This document shows, piece by piece, positions 46,180-58,746 of a DNA stretch of 64,000 nucleotides. This stretch comes from Globodera rostochiensis (taxonomy: Eukaryota; Nematoda; Chromadorea; Rhabditida; Heteroderidae). A model generated the notes under the pieces. It saw only the letters and a program-made list of their open reading frames with translations, made no database searches and was not told where the DNA came from. The position numbers and the translations under genes were made by a program. How positions within the stretch are numbered: position 1 is the first letter of the stretch; each line of letters opens with the position of its first letter. The stretch lies in NCBI GenBank assembly GCA_018350325.1, contig JAEVLN010000041.1, positions 186,001-250,000 of the forward strand. The letters run 5' to 3'.

Positions 46180-46196
46180 CTGACTGCGCCAAAAAC
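46180..46196 (-). other. Primer binding site region
   Basis: Directly inside the 5' LTR the coding strand reads GTTTTTGGCGCAGTCAG. The TGG start is what tRNA 3' CCA ends pair with; I cannot name the tRNA. Confidence 0.6.
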
Positions 46197-46437
46197 TGTT
46201 GTGTATTTAACAGTTTATATTTAGAATAAAAGAATAAAGGAACAAAAAGAATGCGATGTCAAATGTGGGAGTCAAGTGAGGAATGAAAGTGAATGGAAGA
46301 AATGAGACAGCGCTATAGAAAGCGCCTCAGTATTTATGGAATGGATTGGTCAGTGATGGTCAGACAACTAATCGATAGGTGAACCGAGGGAAAAGGGAAA
46401 GAGAGAAGTGAGTCAGTGCGAAGGCACATACTCAACA
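46197..46437 (-). repeat. 5' LTR
   Basis: 241 bp, same ends as the left LTR and no difference seen by eye. It carries the presumed promoter for the minus-strand transcript. Confidence 0.97.
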
Positions 46438-49400
46438 GTTATATGCATTTGACTGATCTGAAGGGATCTAGAGAGAAAATGATCATAAATCTTACCTATT
46501 TGCATAATTTTGTCAACTTTGAGCGGCTATAACTTTCTTCAAAATGGGGTTCGCGGCAAAATTTTAGCAGATTCGTGCTCAGCTCGATGAGACGAATCGA
46601 TTGGTATATAAAAAAAAGCATTTTCAGCAAGAACCAAAACCGCATTTTTATTGGAAAAATGTCCATAAATCTTTTACTTCTTCTTAAAAAAATCGGTAGG
46701 TCCTAAAAATAATTGGCATTCACGATTATATGCATTAAATAATCATTATAAGTCAAAATAAAGCTTGACTGATCTGAAGGGATCTAGAGAGAAAATGATC
46801 ATAAATCTTACCTATTTGCATAATTTTGTCAACTTTGAGCGGCTATAACTTTCTTCAAAATGGGGTTCGCGGCAAAATTTTAGCAGATTCGTGCTCAGCT
46901 CGATGAGACGAATCGATTGGTATATAAAAAAAAGCATTTTCAGCAAGAACCAAAACCGCATTTTTATTGGAAAAATGTCCATAAATCTTTTACTTCTTCT
47001 TAAAAAAATCGGTAGGTCCTAAAAATAATTGGCATTCACGATTATATGCATTAAATAATCATTATAAGTCAAAATAAAGCTTGACTGATCTGAAGGGATC
47101 TAGAGAGAAAATGATCATAAATCTTACCTATTTGCATAATTTTGTCAACTTTGAGCGGCTATAACTTTCTTCAAAATGGGGTTCGCGGCAAAATTTTAGC
47201 AGATTCGTGCTCAGCTCGATGAGACGAATCGATTGGTATATAAAAAAAAGCATTTTCAGCAAGAACCAAAACCGCATTTTTATTGGAAAAATGTCCATAA
47301 ATCTTTTACTTCTTCTTAAAAAAATCGGTAGGTCCTAAAAATAATTGGCATTCACGATTATATGCATTAAATAATCATTATAAGTCAAAATAAAGCTTGA
47401 CTGATCTGAAGGGATCTAGAGAGAAAATGATCATAAATCTTACCTATTTGCATAATTTTGTCAACTTTGAGCGGCTATAACTTTCTTCAAAATGGGGTTC
47501 GCGGCAAAATTTTAGCAGATTCGTGCTCAGCTCGATGAGACGAATCGATTGGTATATAAAAAAAAGCATTTTCAGCAAGAACCAAAACCGCATTTTTATT
47601 GGAAAAATGTCCATAAATCTTTTACTTCTTCTTAAAAAAATCGGTAGGTCCTAAAAATAATTGGCATTCACGATTATATGCATTAAATAATCATTATAAG
47701 TCAAAATAAAGCTTGACTGATCTGAAGGGATCTAGAGAGAAAATGATCATAAATCTTACCTATTTGCATAATTTTGTCAACTTTGAGCGGCTATAACTTT
47801 CTTCAAAATGGGGTTCGCGGCAAAATTTTAGCAGATTCGTGCTCAGCTCGATGAGACGAATCGATTGGTATATAAAAAAAAGCATTTTCAGCAAGAACCA
47901 AAACCGCATTTTTATTGGAAAAATGTCCATAAATCTTTTACTTCTTCTTAAAAAAATCGGTAGGTCCTAAAAATAATTGGCATTCACGATTATATGCATT
48001 AAATAATCATTATAAGTCAAAATAAAGCTTGACTGATCTGAAGGGATCTAGAGAGAAAATGATCATAAATCTTACCTATTTGCATAATTTTGTCAACTTT
48101 GAGCGGCTATAACTTTCTTCAAAATGGGGTTCGCGGCAAAATTTTAGCAGATTCGTGCTCAGCTCGATGAGACGAATCGATTGGTATATAAAAAAAAGCA
48201 TTTTCAGCAAGAACCAAAACCGCATTTTTATTGGAAAAATGTCCATAAATCTTTTACTTCTTCTTAAAAAAATCGGTAGGTCCTAAAAATAATTGGCATT
48301 CACGATTATATGCATTAAATAATCATTATAAGTCAAAATAAAGCTTGACTGATCTGAAGGGATCTAGAGAGAAAATGATCATAAATCTTACCTATTTGCA
48401 TAATTTTGTCAACTTTGAGCGGCTATAACTTTCTTCAAAATGGGGTTCGCGGCAAAATTTTAGCAGATTCGTGCTCAGCTCGATGAGACGAATCGATTGG
48501 TATATAAAAAAAAGCATTTTCAGCAAGAACCAAAACCGCATTTTTATTGGAAAAATGTCCATAAATCTTTTACTTCTTCTTAAAAAAATCGGTAGGTCCT
48601 AAAAATAATTGGCATTCACGATTATATGCATTAAATAATCATTATAAGTCAAAATAAAGCTTGACTGATCTGAAGGGATCTAGAGAGAAAATGATCATAA
48701 ATCTTACCTATTTGCATAATTTTGTCAACTTTGAGCGGCTATAACTTTCTTCAAAATGGGGTTCGCGGCAAAATTTTAGCAGATTCGTGCTCAGCTCGAT
48801 GAGACGAATCGATTGGTATATAAAAAAAAGCATTTTCAGCAAGAACCAAAACCGCATTTTTATTGGAAAAATGTCCATAAATCTTTTACTTCTTCTTAAA
48901 AAAATCGGTAGGTCCTAAAAATAATTGGCATTCACGATTATATGCATTAAATAATCATTATAAGTCAAAATAAAGCTTGACTGATCTGAAGGGATCTAGA
49001 GAGAAAATGATCATAAATCTTACCTATTTGCATAATTTTGTCAACTTTGAGCGGCTATAACTTTCTTCAAAATGGGGTTCGCGGCAAAATTTTAGCAGAT
49101 TCGTGCTCAGCTCGATGAGACGAATCGATTGGTATATAAAAAAAAGCATTTTCAGCAAGAACCAAAACCGCATTTTTATTGGAAAAATGTCCATAAATCT
49201 TTTACTTCTTCTTAAAAAAATCGGTAGGTCCTAAAAATAATTGGCATTCACGATTATATGCATTAAATAATCATTATAAGTCAAAATAAAGCTTGACTGA
49301 TCTGAAGGGATCTAGAGAGAAAATGATCATAAATCTTACCTATTTGCATAATTTTGTCAACTTTGAGCGGCTATAACTTTCTTCAAAATGGGGTTCGCGG

Positions 49401-52400
49401 CAAAATTTTAGCAGATTCGTGCTCAGCTCGATGAGACGAATCGATTGGTATATAAAAAAAAGCATTTTCAGCAAGAACCAAAACCGCATTTTTATTGGAA
49501 AAATGTCCATAAATCTTTTACTTCTTCTTAAAAAAATCGGTAGGTCCTAAAAATAATTGGCATTCACGATTATATGCATTAAATAATCATTATAAGTCAA
49601 AATAAAGCTTGACTGATCTGAAGGGATCTAGAGAGAAAATGATCATAAATCTTACCTATTTGCATAATTTTGTCAACTTTGAGCGGCTATAACTTTCTTC
49701 AAAATGGGGTTCGCGGCAAAATTTTAGCAGATTCGTGCTCAGCTCGATGAGACGAATCGATTGGTATATAAAAAAAAGCATTTTCAGCAAGAACCAAAAC
49801 CGCATTTTTATTGGAAAAATGTCCATAAATCTTTTACTTCTTCTTAAAAAAATCGGTAGGTCCTAAAAATAATTGGCATTCACGATTATATGCATTAAAT
49901 AATCATTATAAGTCAAAATAAAGCTTGACTGATCTGAAGGGATCTAGAGAGAAAATGATCATAAATCTTACCTATTTGCATAATTTTGTCAACTTTGAGC
50001 GGCTATAACTTTCTTCAAAATGGGGTTCGCGGCAAAATTTTAGCAGATTCGTGCTCAGCTCGATGAGACGAATCGATTGGTATATAAAAAAAAGCATTTT
50101 CAGCAAGAACCAAAACCGCATTTTTATTGGAAAAATGTCCATAAATCTTTTACTTCTTCTTAAAAAAATCGGTAGGTCCTAAAAATAATTGGCATTCACG
50201 ATTATATGCATTAAATAATCATTATAAGTCAAAATAAAGCTTGACTGATCTGAAGGGATCTAGAGAGAAAATGATCATAAATCTTACCTATTTGCATAAT
50301 TTTGTCAACTTTGAGCGGCTATAACTTTCTTCAAAATGGGGTTCGCGGCAAAATTTTAGCAGATTCGTGCTCAGCTCGATGAGACGAATCGATTGGTATA
50401 TAAAAAAAAGCATTTTCAGCAAGAACCAAAACCGCATTTTTATTGGAAAAATGTCCATAAATCTTTTACTTCTTCTTAAAAAAATCGGTAGGTCCTAAAA
50501 ATAATTGGCATTCACGATTATATGCATTAAATAATCATTATAAGTCAAAATAAAGCTTGACTGATCTGAAGGGATCTAGAGAGAAAATGATCATAAATCT
50601 TACCTATTTGCATAATTTTGTCAACTTTGAGCGGCTATAACTTTCTTCAAAATGGGGTTCGCGGCAAAATTTTAGCAGATTCGTGCTCAGCTCGATGAGA
50701 CGAATCGATTGGTATATAAAAAAAAGCATTTTCAGCAAGAACCAAAACCGCATTTTTATTGGAAAAATGTCCATAAATCTTTTACTTCTTCTTAAAAAAA
50801 TCGGTAGGTCCTAAAAATAATTGGCATTCACGATTATATGCATTAAATAATCATTATAAGTCAAAATAAAGCTTGACTGATCTGAAGGGATCTAGAGAGA
50901 AAATGATCATAAATCTTACCTATTTGCATAATTTTGTCAACTTTGAGCGGCTATAACTTTCTTCAAAATGGGGTTCGCGGCAAAATTTTAGCAGATTCGT
51001 GCTCAGCTCGATGAGACGAATCGATTGGTATATAAAAAAAAGCATTTTCAGCAAGAACCAAAACCGCATTTTTATTGGAAAAATGTCCATAAATCTTTTA
51101 CTTCTTCTTAAAAAAATCGGTAGGTCCTAAAAATAATTGGCATTCACGATTATATGCATTAAATAATCATTATAAGTCAAAATAAAGCTTGACTGATCTG
51201 AAGGGATCTAGAGAGAAAATGATCATAAATCTTACCTATTTGCATAATTTTGTCAACTTTGAGCGGCTATAACTTTCTTCAAAATGGGGTTCGCGGCAAA
51301 ATTTTAGCAGATTCGTGCTCAGCTCGATGAGACGAATCGATTGGTATATAAAAAAAAGCATTTTCAGCAAGAACCAAAACCGCATTTTTATTGGAAAAAT
51401 GTCCATAAATCTTTTACTTCTTCTTAAAAAAATCGGTAGGTCCTAAAAATAATTGGCATTCACGATTATATGCATTAAATAATCATTATAAGTCAAAATA
51501 AAGCTTGACTGATCTGAAGGGATCTAGAGAGAAAATGATCATAAATCTTACCTATTTGCATAATTTTGTCAACTTTGAGCGGCTATAACTTTCTTCAAAA
51601 TGGGGTTCGCGGCAAAATTTTAGCAGATTCGTGCTCAGCTCGATGAGACGAATCGATTGGTATATAAAAAAAAGCATTTTCAGCAAGAACCAAAACCGCA
51701 TTTTTATTGGAAAAATGTCCATAAATCTTTTACTTCTTCTTAAAAAAATCGGTAGGTCCTAAAAATAATTGGCATTCACGATTATATGCATTAAATAATC
51801 ATTATAAGTCAAAATAAAGCTTGACTGATCTGAAGGGATCTAGAGAGAAAATGATCATAAATCTTACCTATTTGCATAATTTTGTCAACTTTGAGCGGCT
51901 ATAACTTTCTTCAAAATGGGGTTCGCGGCAAAATTTTAGCAGATTCGTGCTCAGCTCGATGAGACGAATCGATTGGTATATAAAAAAAAGCATTTTCAGC
52001 AAGAACCAAAACCGCATTTTTATTGGAAAAATGTCCATAAATCTTTTACTTCTTCTTAAAAAAATCGGTAGGTCCTAAAAATAATTGGCATTCACGATTA
52101 TATGCATTAAATAATCATTATAAGTCAAAATAAAGCTTGACTGATCTGAAGGGATCTAGAGAGAAAATGATCATAAATCTTACCTATTTGCATAATTTTG
52201 TCAACTTTGAGCGGCTATAACTTTCTTCAAAATGGGGTTCGCGGCAAAATTTTAGCAGATTCGTGCTCAGCTCGATGAGACGAATCGATTGGTATATAAA
52301 AAAAAGCATTTTCAGCAAGAACCAAAACCGCATTTTTATTGGAAAAATGTCCATAAATCTTTTACTTCTTCTTAAAAAAATCGGTAGGTCCTAAAAATAA

Positions 52401-55385
52401 TTGGCATTCACGATTATATGCATTAAATAATCATTATAAGTCAAAATAAAGCTTGACTGATCTGAAGGGATCTAGAGAGAAAATGATCATAAATCTTACC
52501 TATTTGCATAATTTTGTCAACTTTGAGCGGCTATAACTTTCTTCAAAATGGGGTTCGCGGCAAAATTTTAGCAGATTCGTGCTCAGCTCGATGAGACGAA
52601 TCGATTGGTATATAAAAAAAAGCATTTTCAGCAAGAACCAAAACCGCATTTTTATTGGAAAAATGTCCATAAATCTTTTACTTCTTCTTAAAAAAATCGG
52701 TAGGTCCTAAAAATAATTGGCATTCACGATTATATGCATTAAATAATCATTATAAGTCAAAATAAAGCTTGACTGATCTGAAGGGATCTAGAGAGAAAAT
52801 GATCATAAATCTTACCTATTTGCATAATTTTGTCAACTTTGAGCGGCTATAACTTTCTTCAAAATGGGGTTCGCGGCAAAATTTTAGCAGATTCGTGCTC
52901 AGCTCGATGAGACGAATCGATTGGTATATAAAAAAAAGCATTTTCAGCAAGAACCAAAACCGCATTTTTATTGGAAAAATGTCCATAAATCTTTTACTTC
53001 TTCTTAAAAAAATCGGTAGGTCCTAAAAATAATTGGCATTCACGATTATATGCATTAAATAATCATTATAAGTCAAAATAAAGCTTGACTGATCTGAAGG
53101 GATCTAGAGAGAAAATGATCATAAATCTTACCTATTTGCATAATTTTGTCAACTTTGAGCGGCTATAACTTTCTTCAAAATGGGGTTCGCGGCAAAATTT
53201 TAGCAGATTCGTGCTCAGCTCGATGAGACGAATCGATTGGTATATAAAAAAAAGCATTTTCAGCAAGAACCAAAACCGCATTTTTATTGGAAAAATGTCC
53301 ATAAATCTTTTACTTCTTCTTAAAAAAATCGGTAGGTCCTAAAAATAATTGGCATTCACGATTATATGCATTAAATAATCATTATAAGTCAAAATAAAGC
53401 TTGACTGATCTGAAGGGATCTAGAGAGAAAATGATCATAAATCTTACCTATTTGCATAATTTTGTCAACTTTGAGCGGCTATAACTTTCTTCAAAATGGG
53501 GTTCGCGGCAAAATTTTAGCAGATTCGTGCTCAGCTCGATGAGACGAATCGATTGGTATATAAAAAAAAGCATTTTCAGCAAGAACCAAAACCGCATTTT
53601 TATTGGAAAAATGTCCATAAATCTTTTACTTCTTCTTAAAAAAATCGGTAGGTCCTAAAAATAATTGGCATTCACGATTATATGCATTAAATAATCATTA
53701 TAAGTCAAAATAAAGCTTGACTGATCTGAAGGGATCTAGAGAGAAAATGATCATAAATCTTACCTATTTGCATAATTTTGTCAACTTTGAGCGGCTATAA
53801 CTTTCTTCAAAATGGGGTTCGCGGCAAAATTTTAGCAGATTCGTGCTCAGCTCGATGAGACGAATCGATTGGTATATAAAAAAAAGCATTTTCAGCAAGA
53901 ACCAAAACCGCATTTTTATTGGAAAAATGTCCATAAATCTTTTACTTCTTCTTAAAAAAATCGGTAGGTCCTAAAAATAATTGGCATTCACGATTATATG
54001 CATTAAATAATCATTATAAGTCAAAATAAAGCTTGACTGATCTGAAGGGATCTAGAGAGAAAATGATCATAAATCTTACCTATTTGCATAATTTTGTCAA
54101 CTTTGAGCGGCTATAACTTTCTTCAAAATGGGGTTCGCGGCAAAATTTTAGCAGATTCGTGCTCAGCTCGATGAGACGAATCGATTGGTATATAAAAAAA
54201 GCATTTTCAGCAAGAACCAAAACCGCATTTTTATTGGAAAAATGTCCATAAATCTTTTACTTCTTCTTAAAAAAATCGGTAGGTCCTAAAAATAATTGGC
54301 ATTCACGATTATATGCATTAAATAATCATTATAAGTCAAAATAAAGCTTGACTGATCTGAAGGGATCTAGAGAGAAAATGATCATAAATCTTACCTTTCT
54401 TCAAAATGGGGTTCGCGGCAAAATTTTAGCAGATTCGTGCTCAGCTCGATGAGACGAATCGATTGGTATATAAAAAAAAGCATTTTCAGCAAGAACCAAA
54501 ACCGCATTTTTATTGGAAAAATGTCCATAAATCTTTTACTTCTTCTTAAAAAAATCGGTAGGTCCTAAAAATAATTGGCATTCACGATTATATGCATTAA
54601 ATAATCATTATAAGTCAAAATAAAGCTTGACTGATCTGAAGGGATCTAGAGAGAAAATGATCATAAATCTTACCTATTTGCATAATTTTGTCAACTTTGA
54701 GCGGCTATAACTTTCTTCAAAATGGGGTTCGCGGCAAAATTTTAGCAGATTCGTGCTCAGCTCGATGAGACGAATCGATTGGTATATAAAAAAAAGCATT
54801 TTCAGCAAGAACCAAAACCGCATTTTTATTGGAAAAATGTCCATAAATCTTTTACTTCTTCTTAAAAAAATCGGTAGGTCCTAAAAATAATTGGCATTCA
54901 CGATTATATGCATTAAATAATCATTATAAGTCAAAATAAAGCTTGACTGATCTGAAGGGATCTAGAGAGAAAATGATCATAAATCTTACCTATTTGCATA
55001 ATTTTGTCAACTTTGAGCGGCTATAACTTTCTTCAAAATGGGGTTCGCGGCAAAATTTTAGCAGATTCGTGCTCAGCTCGATGAGACGAATCGATTGGTA
55101 TATAAAAAAAAGCATTTTCAGCAAGAACCAAAACCGCATTTTTATTGGAAAAATGTCCATAAATCTTTTACTTCTTCTTAAAAAAATCGGTAGGTCCTAA
55201 AAATAATTGGCATTCACGATTATATGCATTAAATAATCATTATAAGTCAAAATAAAGCTTGACTGATCTGAAGGGATCTAGAGAGAAAATGATCATAAAT
55301 CTTACCTATTTGCATAATTTTGTCAACTTTGAGCGGCTATAACTTTCTTCAAAATGGGGTTCGCGGCAAAATTTTAGCAGATTCG
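46438..55385. repeat. 316-bp satellite array, about 28 monomers
   Basis: The motif GACTGATCTGAAGGGATCTA recurs every 316 bp (46451, 46767, 47083 and so on). The monomers appear identical apart from a shorter first copy at the LTR junction (about 30 bp missing), one lost A near 54193, and a 37-bp deletion in the monomer at about 54394. The monomer is AT-rich, with no coding frame, and contains GAGACGAATCGATTGG and AAAATGATCATAAAT. The array ends abruptly at ATTCG/ATCCCGGCCC, where BEL/Pao sequence starts. Confidence 0.99.
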
Positions 55386-56551
55386 ATCCCGGCCCTCCGC
55401 TCGTGCCCGATTTGGTGGGGCTTTTACTCCGCTTCCGGATCCCTCGCATCGCAATTGCGTGCGATATTGAGAAGGCGTTTTTGCAAGTGAGCGTACACCC
55501 GGAGCACCGCGACTGCACGCGGTTTCTGTGGCTGAAAGATATCCAGTACCCGCTCTCCCCCACCAACACGCAAATTTTTCGCTTCACACGCGTTTCCTTT
55601 GACTTGACCTGTTCCCCCTTTTTACTAGCAGCCACTGTTCGGCATCACTTGTCTCTTTTCCCCTCCCCATTATTCCAAGAAATCTCGCGGAATATGTACG
55701 TGGACAATCTCCTTTTGTCCGCCGACTCCGTTTCGGCGGGGCACCCAAAAATTTCTTCATCCATCTCCCTTTTTTCGAAAGCGGGTATGCCACTTCGCGA
55801 GTTCGTGAGCAATTCCTCCGCAACGATTACCCACTTACCACAAACCCTGAGGCTTCCGGGCTCTGACCACAAATTCCTGGGGGTCCAGTGGCATACCGAA
55901 TCGGACCGCTTGGTGATTGAATTAGCCCCCCCACCCGCGTCATTTTTACCTACCAAACGGTCCATCCTTTCCTTTGTGGCCTCCCATTATGACCCCCTCG
56001 GACTCATTTCCCCCGCCCTGTTGCCATTGAAAATCTTCCTCTCTTCCCTTTGGGTTGAGAAGTTGAATTGGGACCAACCTCTCCCCCCCGCCCACGGGGC
56101 CAATTGGTCGAAAACAACAGAATCCTGGATCCCGACCGCCCGCACATCCATTCCACGGTGCCCATTTGCCGGCCTCCCCCCGGACCAATCCTATCAGCTG
56201 CACGGCTTTTCCGACGCCTCGGCTGTAGCGATGTGCGCAGCAGTCTACCTCCGAGGTTCCCACCCCTCCACCCCCTCCTCCAAGGTGGCTTTGGTTTTTT
56301 CAAAAACCAAAGTGAAACCGGCTCATAAGGGGACCGTCCTGACCATCCCCAAATTGGAACTCATCGCCGCAGAAATGGCCTCCCGCGCGCTCACCTTTAC
56401 CCAATCACACTTGTCCCACCTACCCCTCGACCCATCCCTTCACTTATGGAGCGATTCCGCCATTGTCCTGGCCTGGCTAAATGGCCATCTCCCATTAAGG
56501 ACGTGTTCGTCCAAAACCGAATCAACTTCATCAAATCCCTCCCAAAGTTAG
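55386..56551 (+). pseudogene. BEL/Pao retrotransposon RT-RNase H fragment
   Basis: A frame of about 380 codons with AIACDIEKAFLQVSVHPEHR, a catalytic-site MYVDNLLLSADS, KFLGVQWH, YDPLGLISP, HGFSDASAVAMCAAVYLR, IPKLELIAAEMASRA and LHLWSDSAIVLAWL, the Pao/BEL order of reverse transcriptase, connection and RNase H. Upstream gag, protease and the first RT motifs are missing because the satellite replaces them. A frameshift near 56495 moves the RNase H end into another frame, where FIKSLPKLAIRHLPGKENPA and ADVGTRGVS follow before a stop. This is a dead copy; the site reads YVDN where many elements have YVDD. Confidence 0.88.
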
Positions 56552-58110
56552 CGATCCGTCATCTCCCGGGCAAAGAGAACCCCGCAGACGTGGGAACCCG
56601 AGGAGTGTCATCATTACCCGCCTAGAGGAAAGGAGAATTTGGTGGTCGGGGCCCGAATGGCTTTCCGGACCACCCAAATGCTGGCCCACCAACCCCGAAA
56701 TCAAACCTTACTCGTCAACAAAAATTTCCGCACCAAGCACACCAACCCTCCTCCACCCCAGCTCTTTTCTTTCAATATCGTTCAAGCTCAAAGGCAGGCA
56801 CCGACCTTCGATCTGGCCAGATTTTCACGCCTTCCAAAAGCCCTCCGGTCCGCTGCCTATTTTTTTCGGTTTATTTCCCGCCTCAAATCCCGAAACACCA
56901 ACGCCACTCCAGTCCGATTGCGGCACCCCCCCCCCCCTCCCGCCCCGCCCCGTTTGACCTCCCCGACAATCATTTTGTAGTTAAGACAATGCCAAATCAC
57001 CCCAACCCCCGCGGCACATCCATCGCCGTCACCATGATTCTTGCCCATTTGAAACTTTCCCCCGGCACTCCTTCGATGCCCAGTTCGGGCCCCCCTGCCT
57101 TCCCAGCAATCCCCCCGGCAACCGACAACGCGATGGACATTGACTCGGTGTCCATCGGATCGCCCCTGTCGAACGCGCCCAACCCGGAGGACAACATCCC
57201 AGCCGATGGGCAGACGGCCGACATCAGACCAGCACCGGATAGGACTCGTACGGACTCCAGCACGGACGACTCCCACCCACGCATCCGCGGCCCGTCTCCA
57301 GTGAACCCGCCCACCCGCCAACTGAGCACCAGGCCCCTTCCCCGGTGCACGCCCCTTCGATTGAAGTGGTAATTGGGAACAGGGGCCCGGCGACTAATGC
57401 GAGACCCGCCCCGCCCCGTCCCCGTCGTCCGCGCCGCCGCCCCTTTCGTGGTCCGCTGGTCTCGCGCGTCCGAGTGCTCTCCTCCGGTGCGGTGTTGTCT
57501 CTTCCCTCGAGGGGCCCGACGCATCGTCGTGGGAACCCGACCCGTCCGCTGTACGCGCTCAACCCGAGGGGCCCAACACCGCTCAACGCCATTCGCTTTC
57601 CGCAGGTCCATCCCGCCACGTCTTCATCCCTCGATTTCCCCCTCGATGTCCCCACTTGTTTCGCGATCGGGGAAATGTCGCGTCCCCGCGCGATTTGAAC
57701 CCACCCCCTCCCGCTGTTGGATGCCCCCCGCCCGTTTATCCATATCGGCCAACCCCCTCCCAGCGATCGATTTCCCTCTGTCCCCCGACCGAGCGGCGCT
57801 CGGACGGACCGCCTTCCATCGGAAGCCTTAAAAGGCTTTCCCCGCTTCCCCCGGGCTGTCTTTTTATTCTTATGTTCGTCCCAGTTTTCCCAGTGCATTC
57901 CCCATCGCTTTTTGCAACCGTGAGAAAATAAAGAAGTGAAACGAAGTCCAATCGCCTCGAAGGGAAGTGAATTGAGTCGAGTCCTGCCCCAAGAATAATT
58001 CCGGCTAACCCGATTTGGCCCCCCGGGGGAGTTGGGAGAAGTCGCGACAGTCTCATCAAAAGGGAGATTTGAATTGAGACAGTGGGAATGGGTACTGCTA
58101 ACCACAACTA
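56552..58110 (+). mobile_element. Degenerate 3' remainder of the BEL/Pao element
   Basis: Continues with WWSGPEWLSGPP-like residues in broken frames and then C-rich, Pro/Arg/Ser-coding sequence on both strands with no recognisable integrase. The end (about 57830-58110) contains AATAAAGAAGTGAAACG and CCCCGGGGGAGTTGGG and could be an LTR, but no second copy is in the window. Confidence 0.5.
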
Positions 58111-58290
58111 TGTGTCCGTTTTATTGAGTCACATTAAAGTTTGACCTTTTTTACAAGACACATAATAGTATACATATAAAATTTTGAAATTTATTAATGT
58201 GTCTGCTAGCATAACATATATTAAAATCAGATTCCGTTACATCATTTACACACTCTGCCGAACCGGCCCAGATGGTTTTGCTACGCCAAG

Positions 58291-58509
58291 ATGTTGCATT
58301 CCTCTGAACCGTTCACCCGTCGGCTGTTCAACAGACATGCAGACGAGCGGAGTAACACGCCCATCAAGGTCACCATTTTCACGGCACCATACCGGCACTG
58401 GAAAGGACAGACGGGTCGAATAATGGCAAATCCGTGTAATTTACCGGATTTTTTGACCTCTCTCAAAAAGGCGGCAAAGTTGGACCTATCAAATTCATTC
58501 AAAGGTTAA
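58291..58509 (+). CDS. Unrecognised 72-codon frame, possible first exon
   Basis: ATG frame MLHSSEPFTRRLFNRHADER, then IKVTIFTAPYRHWKGQ and LPDFLTSLKKAAKLDL, with a possible donor at AAAG/GTTAAA. The pattern of a short strand, Arg-x-Trp-x-Gly and a Phe-Leu helix faintly recalls doublecortin domains, but I cannot confirm this and see no second exon. The antisense frame is also open. Confidence 0.3.
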   Translation: MLHSSEPFTRRLFNRHADERSNTPIKVTIFTAPYRHWKGQTGRIMANPCNLPDFLTSLKKAAKLDLSNSFKG

Positions 58510-58519
58510 AAAACGTAAA

Positions 58520-58716
58520 TTCCGCTATTAGGGATTTTCTTAGGGATTTTGTCCGTTTTCAAGCCATTAGGGATTTTGTCCGCTTTTGGGTTATTAAAGA
58601 TTTTGACCGTTAGGGATTATGACCGTTTTTAAGCCATTAGGGATTTTGTCCGCTTTTGGCTTATTAGGGATTATGACCGTTAGTGATTTTGACCGTTAGG
58701 GATTTTGTCCTAGCGC
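58520..58716. repeat. TTAGGGATTTTGTCCG tandem repeats
   Basis: About eight degenerate copies of TTAGGGATTTTGTCCGTTTT or TTAGGGATTATGACCGTT, some separated by AAGCCA or TGGCTTA. It is not a telomere: nematode telomeres are TTAGGC and the unit here is longer. Confidence 0.9.
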
Positions 58717-58746
58717 CAACTTGACTAATAAAAAAATAAAAGCTTA

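Larger units (their letters stand above)
41526..46437 (-). mobile_element. Full-length Ty3/gypsy-type LTR retrotransposon
   Basis: A 4,912-bp element bounded by two 241-bp LTRs that look identical, with gag and a long pol on the minus strand between them, so the 5' LTR is the right-hand one. A primer-binding-site region and a polypurine tract lie at the expected places. The order protease, reverse transcriptase, RNase H, integrase is that of Ty3/gypsy elements. It sits inside a satellite monomer: flanks are CACGATTA on the left and GTTATATGCA on the right, against CACGATTATATGCA in the intact monomer. Identical LTRs and an unbroken pol frame suggest recent insertion. Confidence 0.97.

Noticed and set aside
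46438..55385. Search for a gene within the satellite monomer
   Set aside because: No frame of useful length is open in any orientation and all monomers are near-identical.
58520..58716. TTAGGG motifs suggesting a telomere
   Set aside because: The unit is longer and degenerate, and nematode telomeres are TTAGGC; the same holds for GGGTTAG in hlh-30 intron 7.
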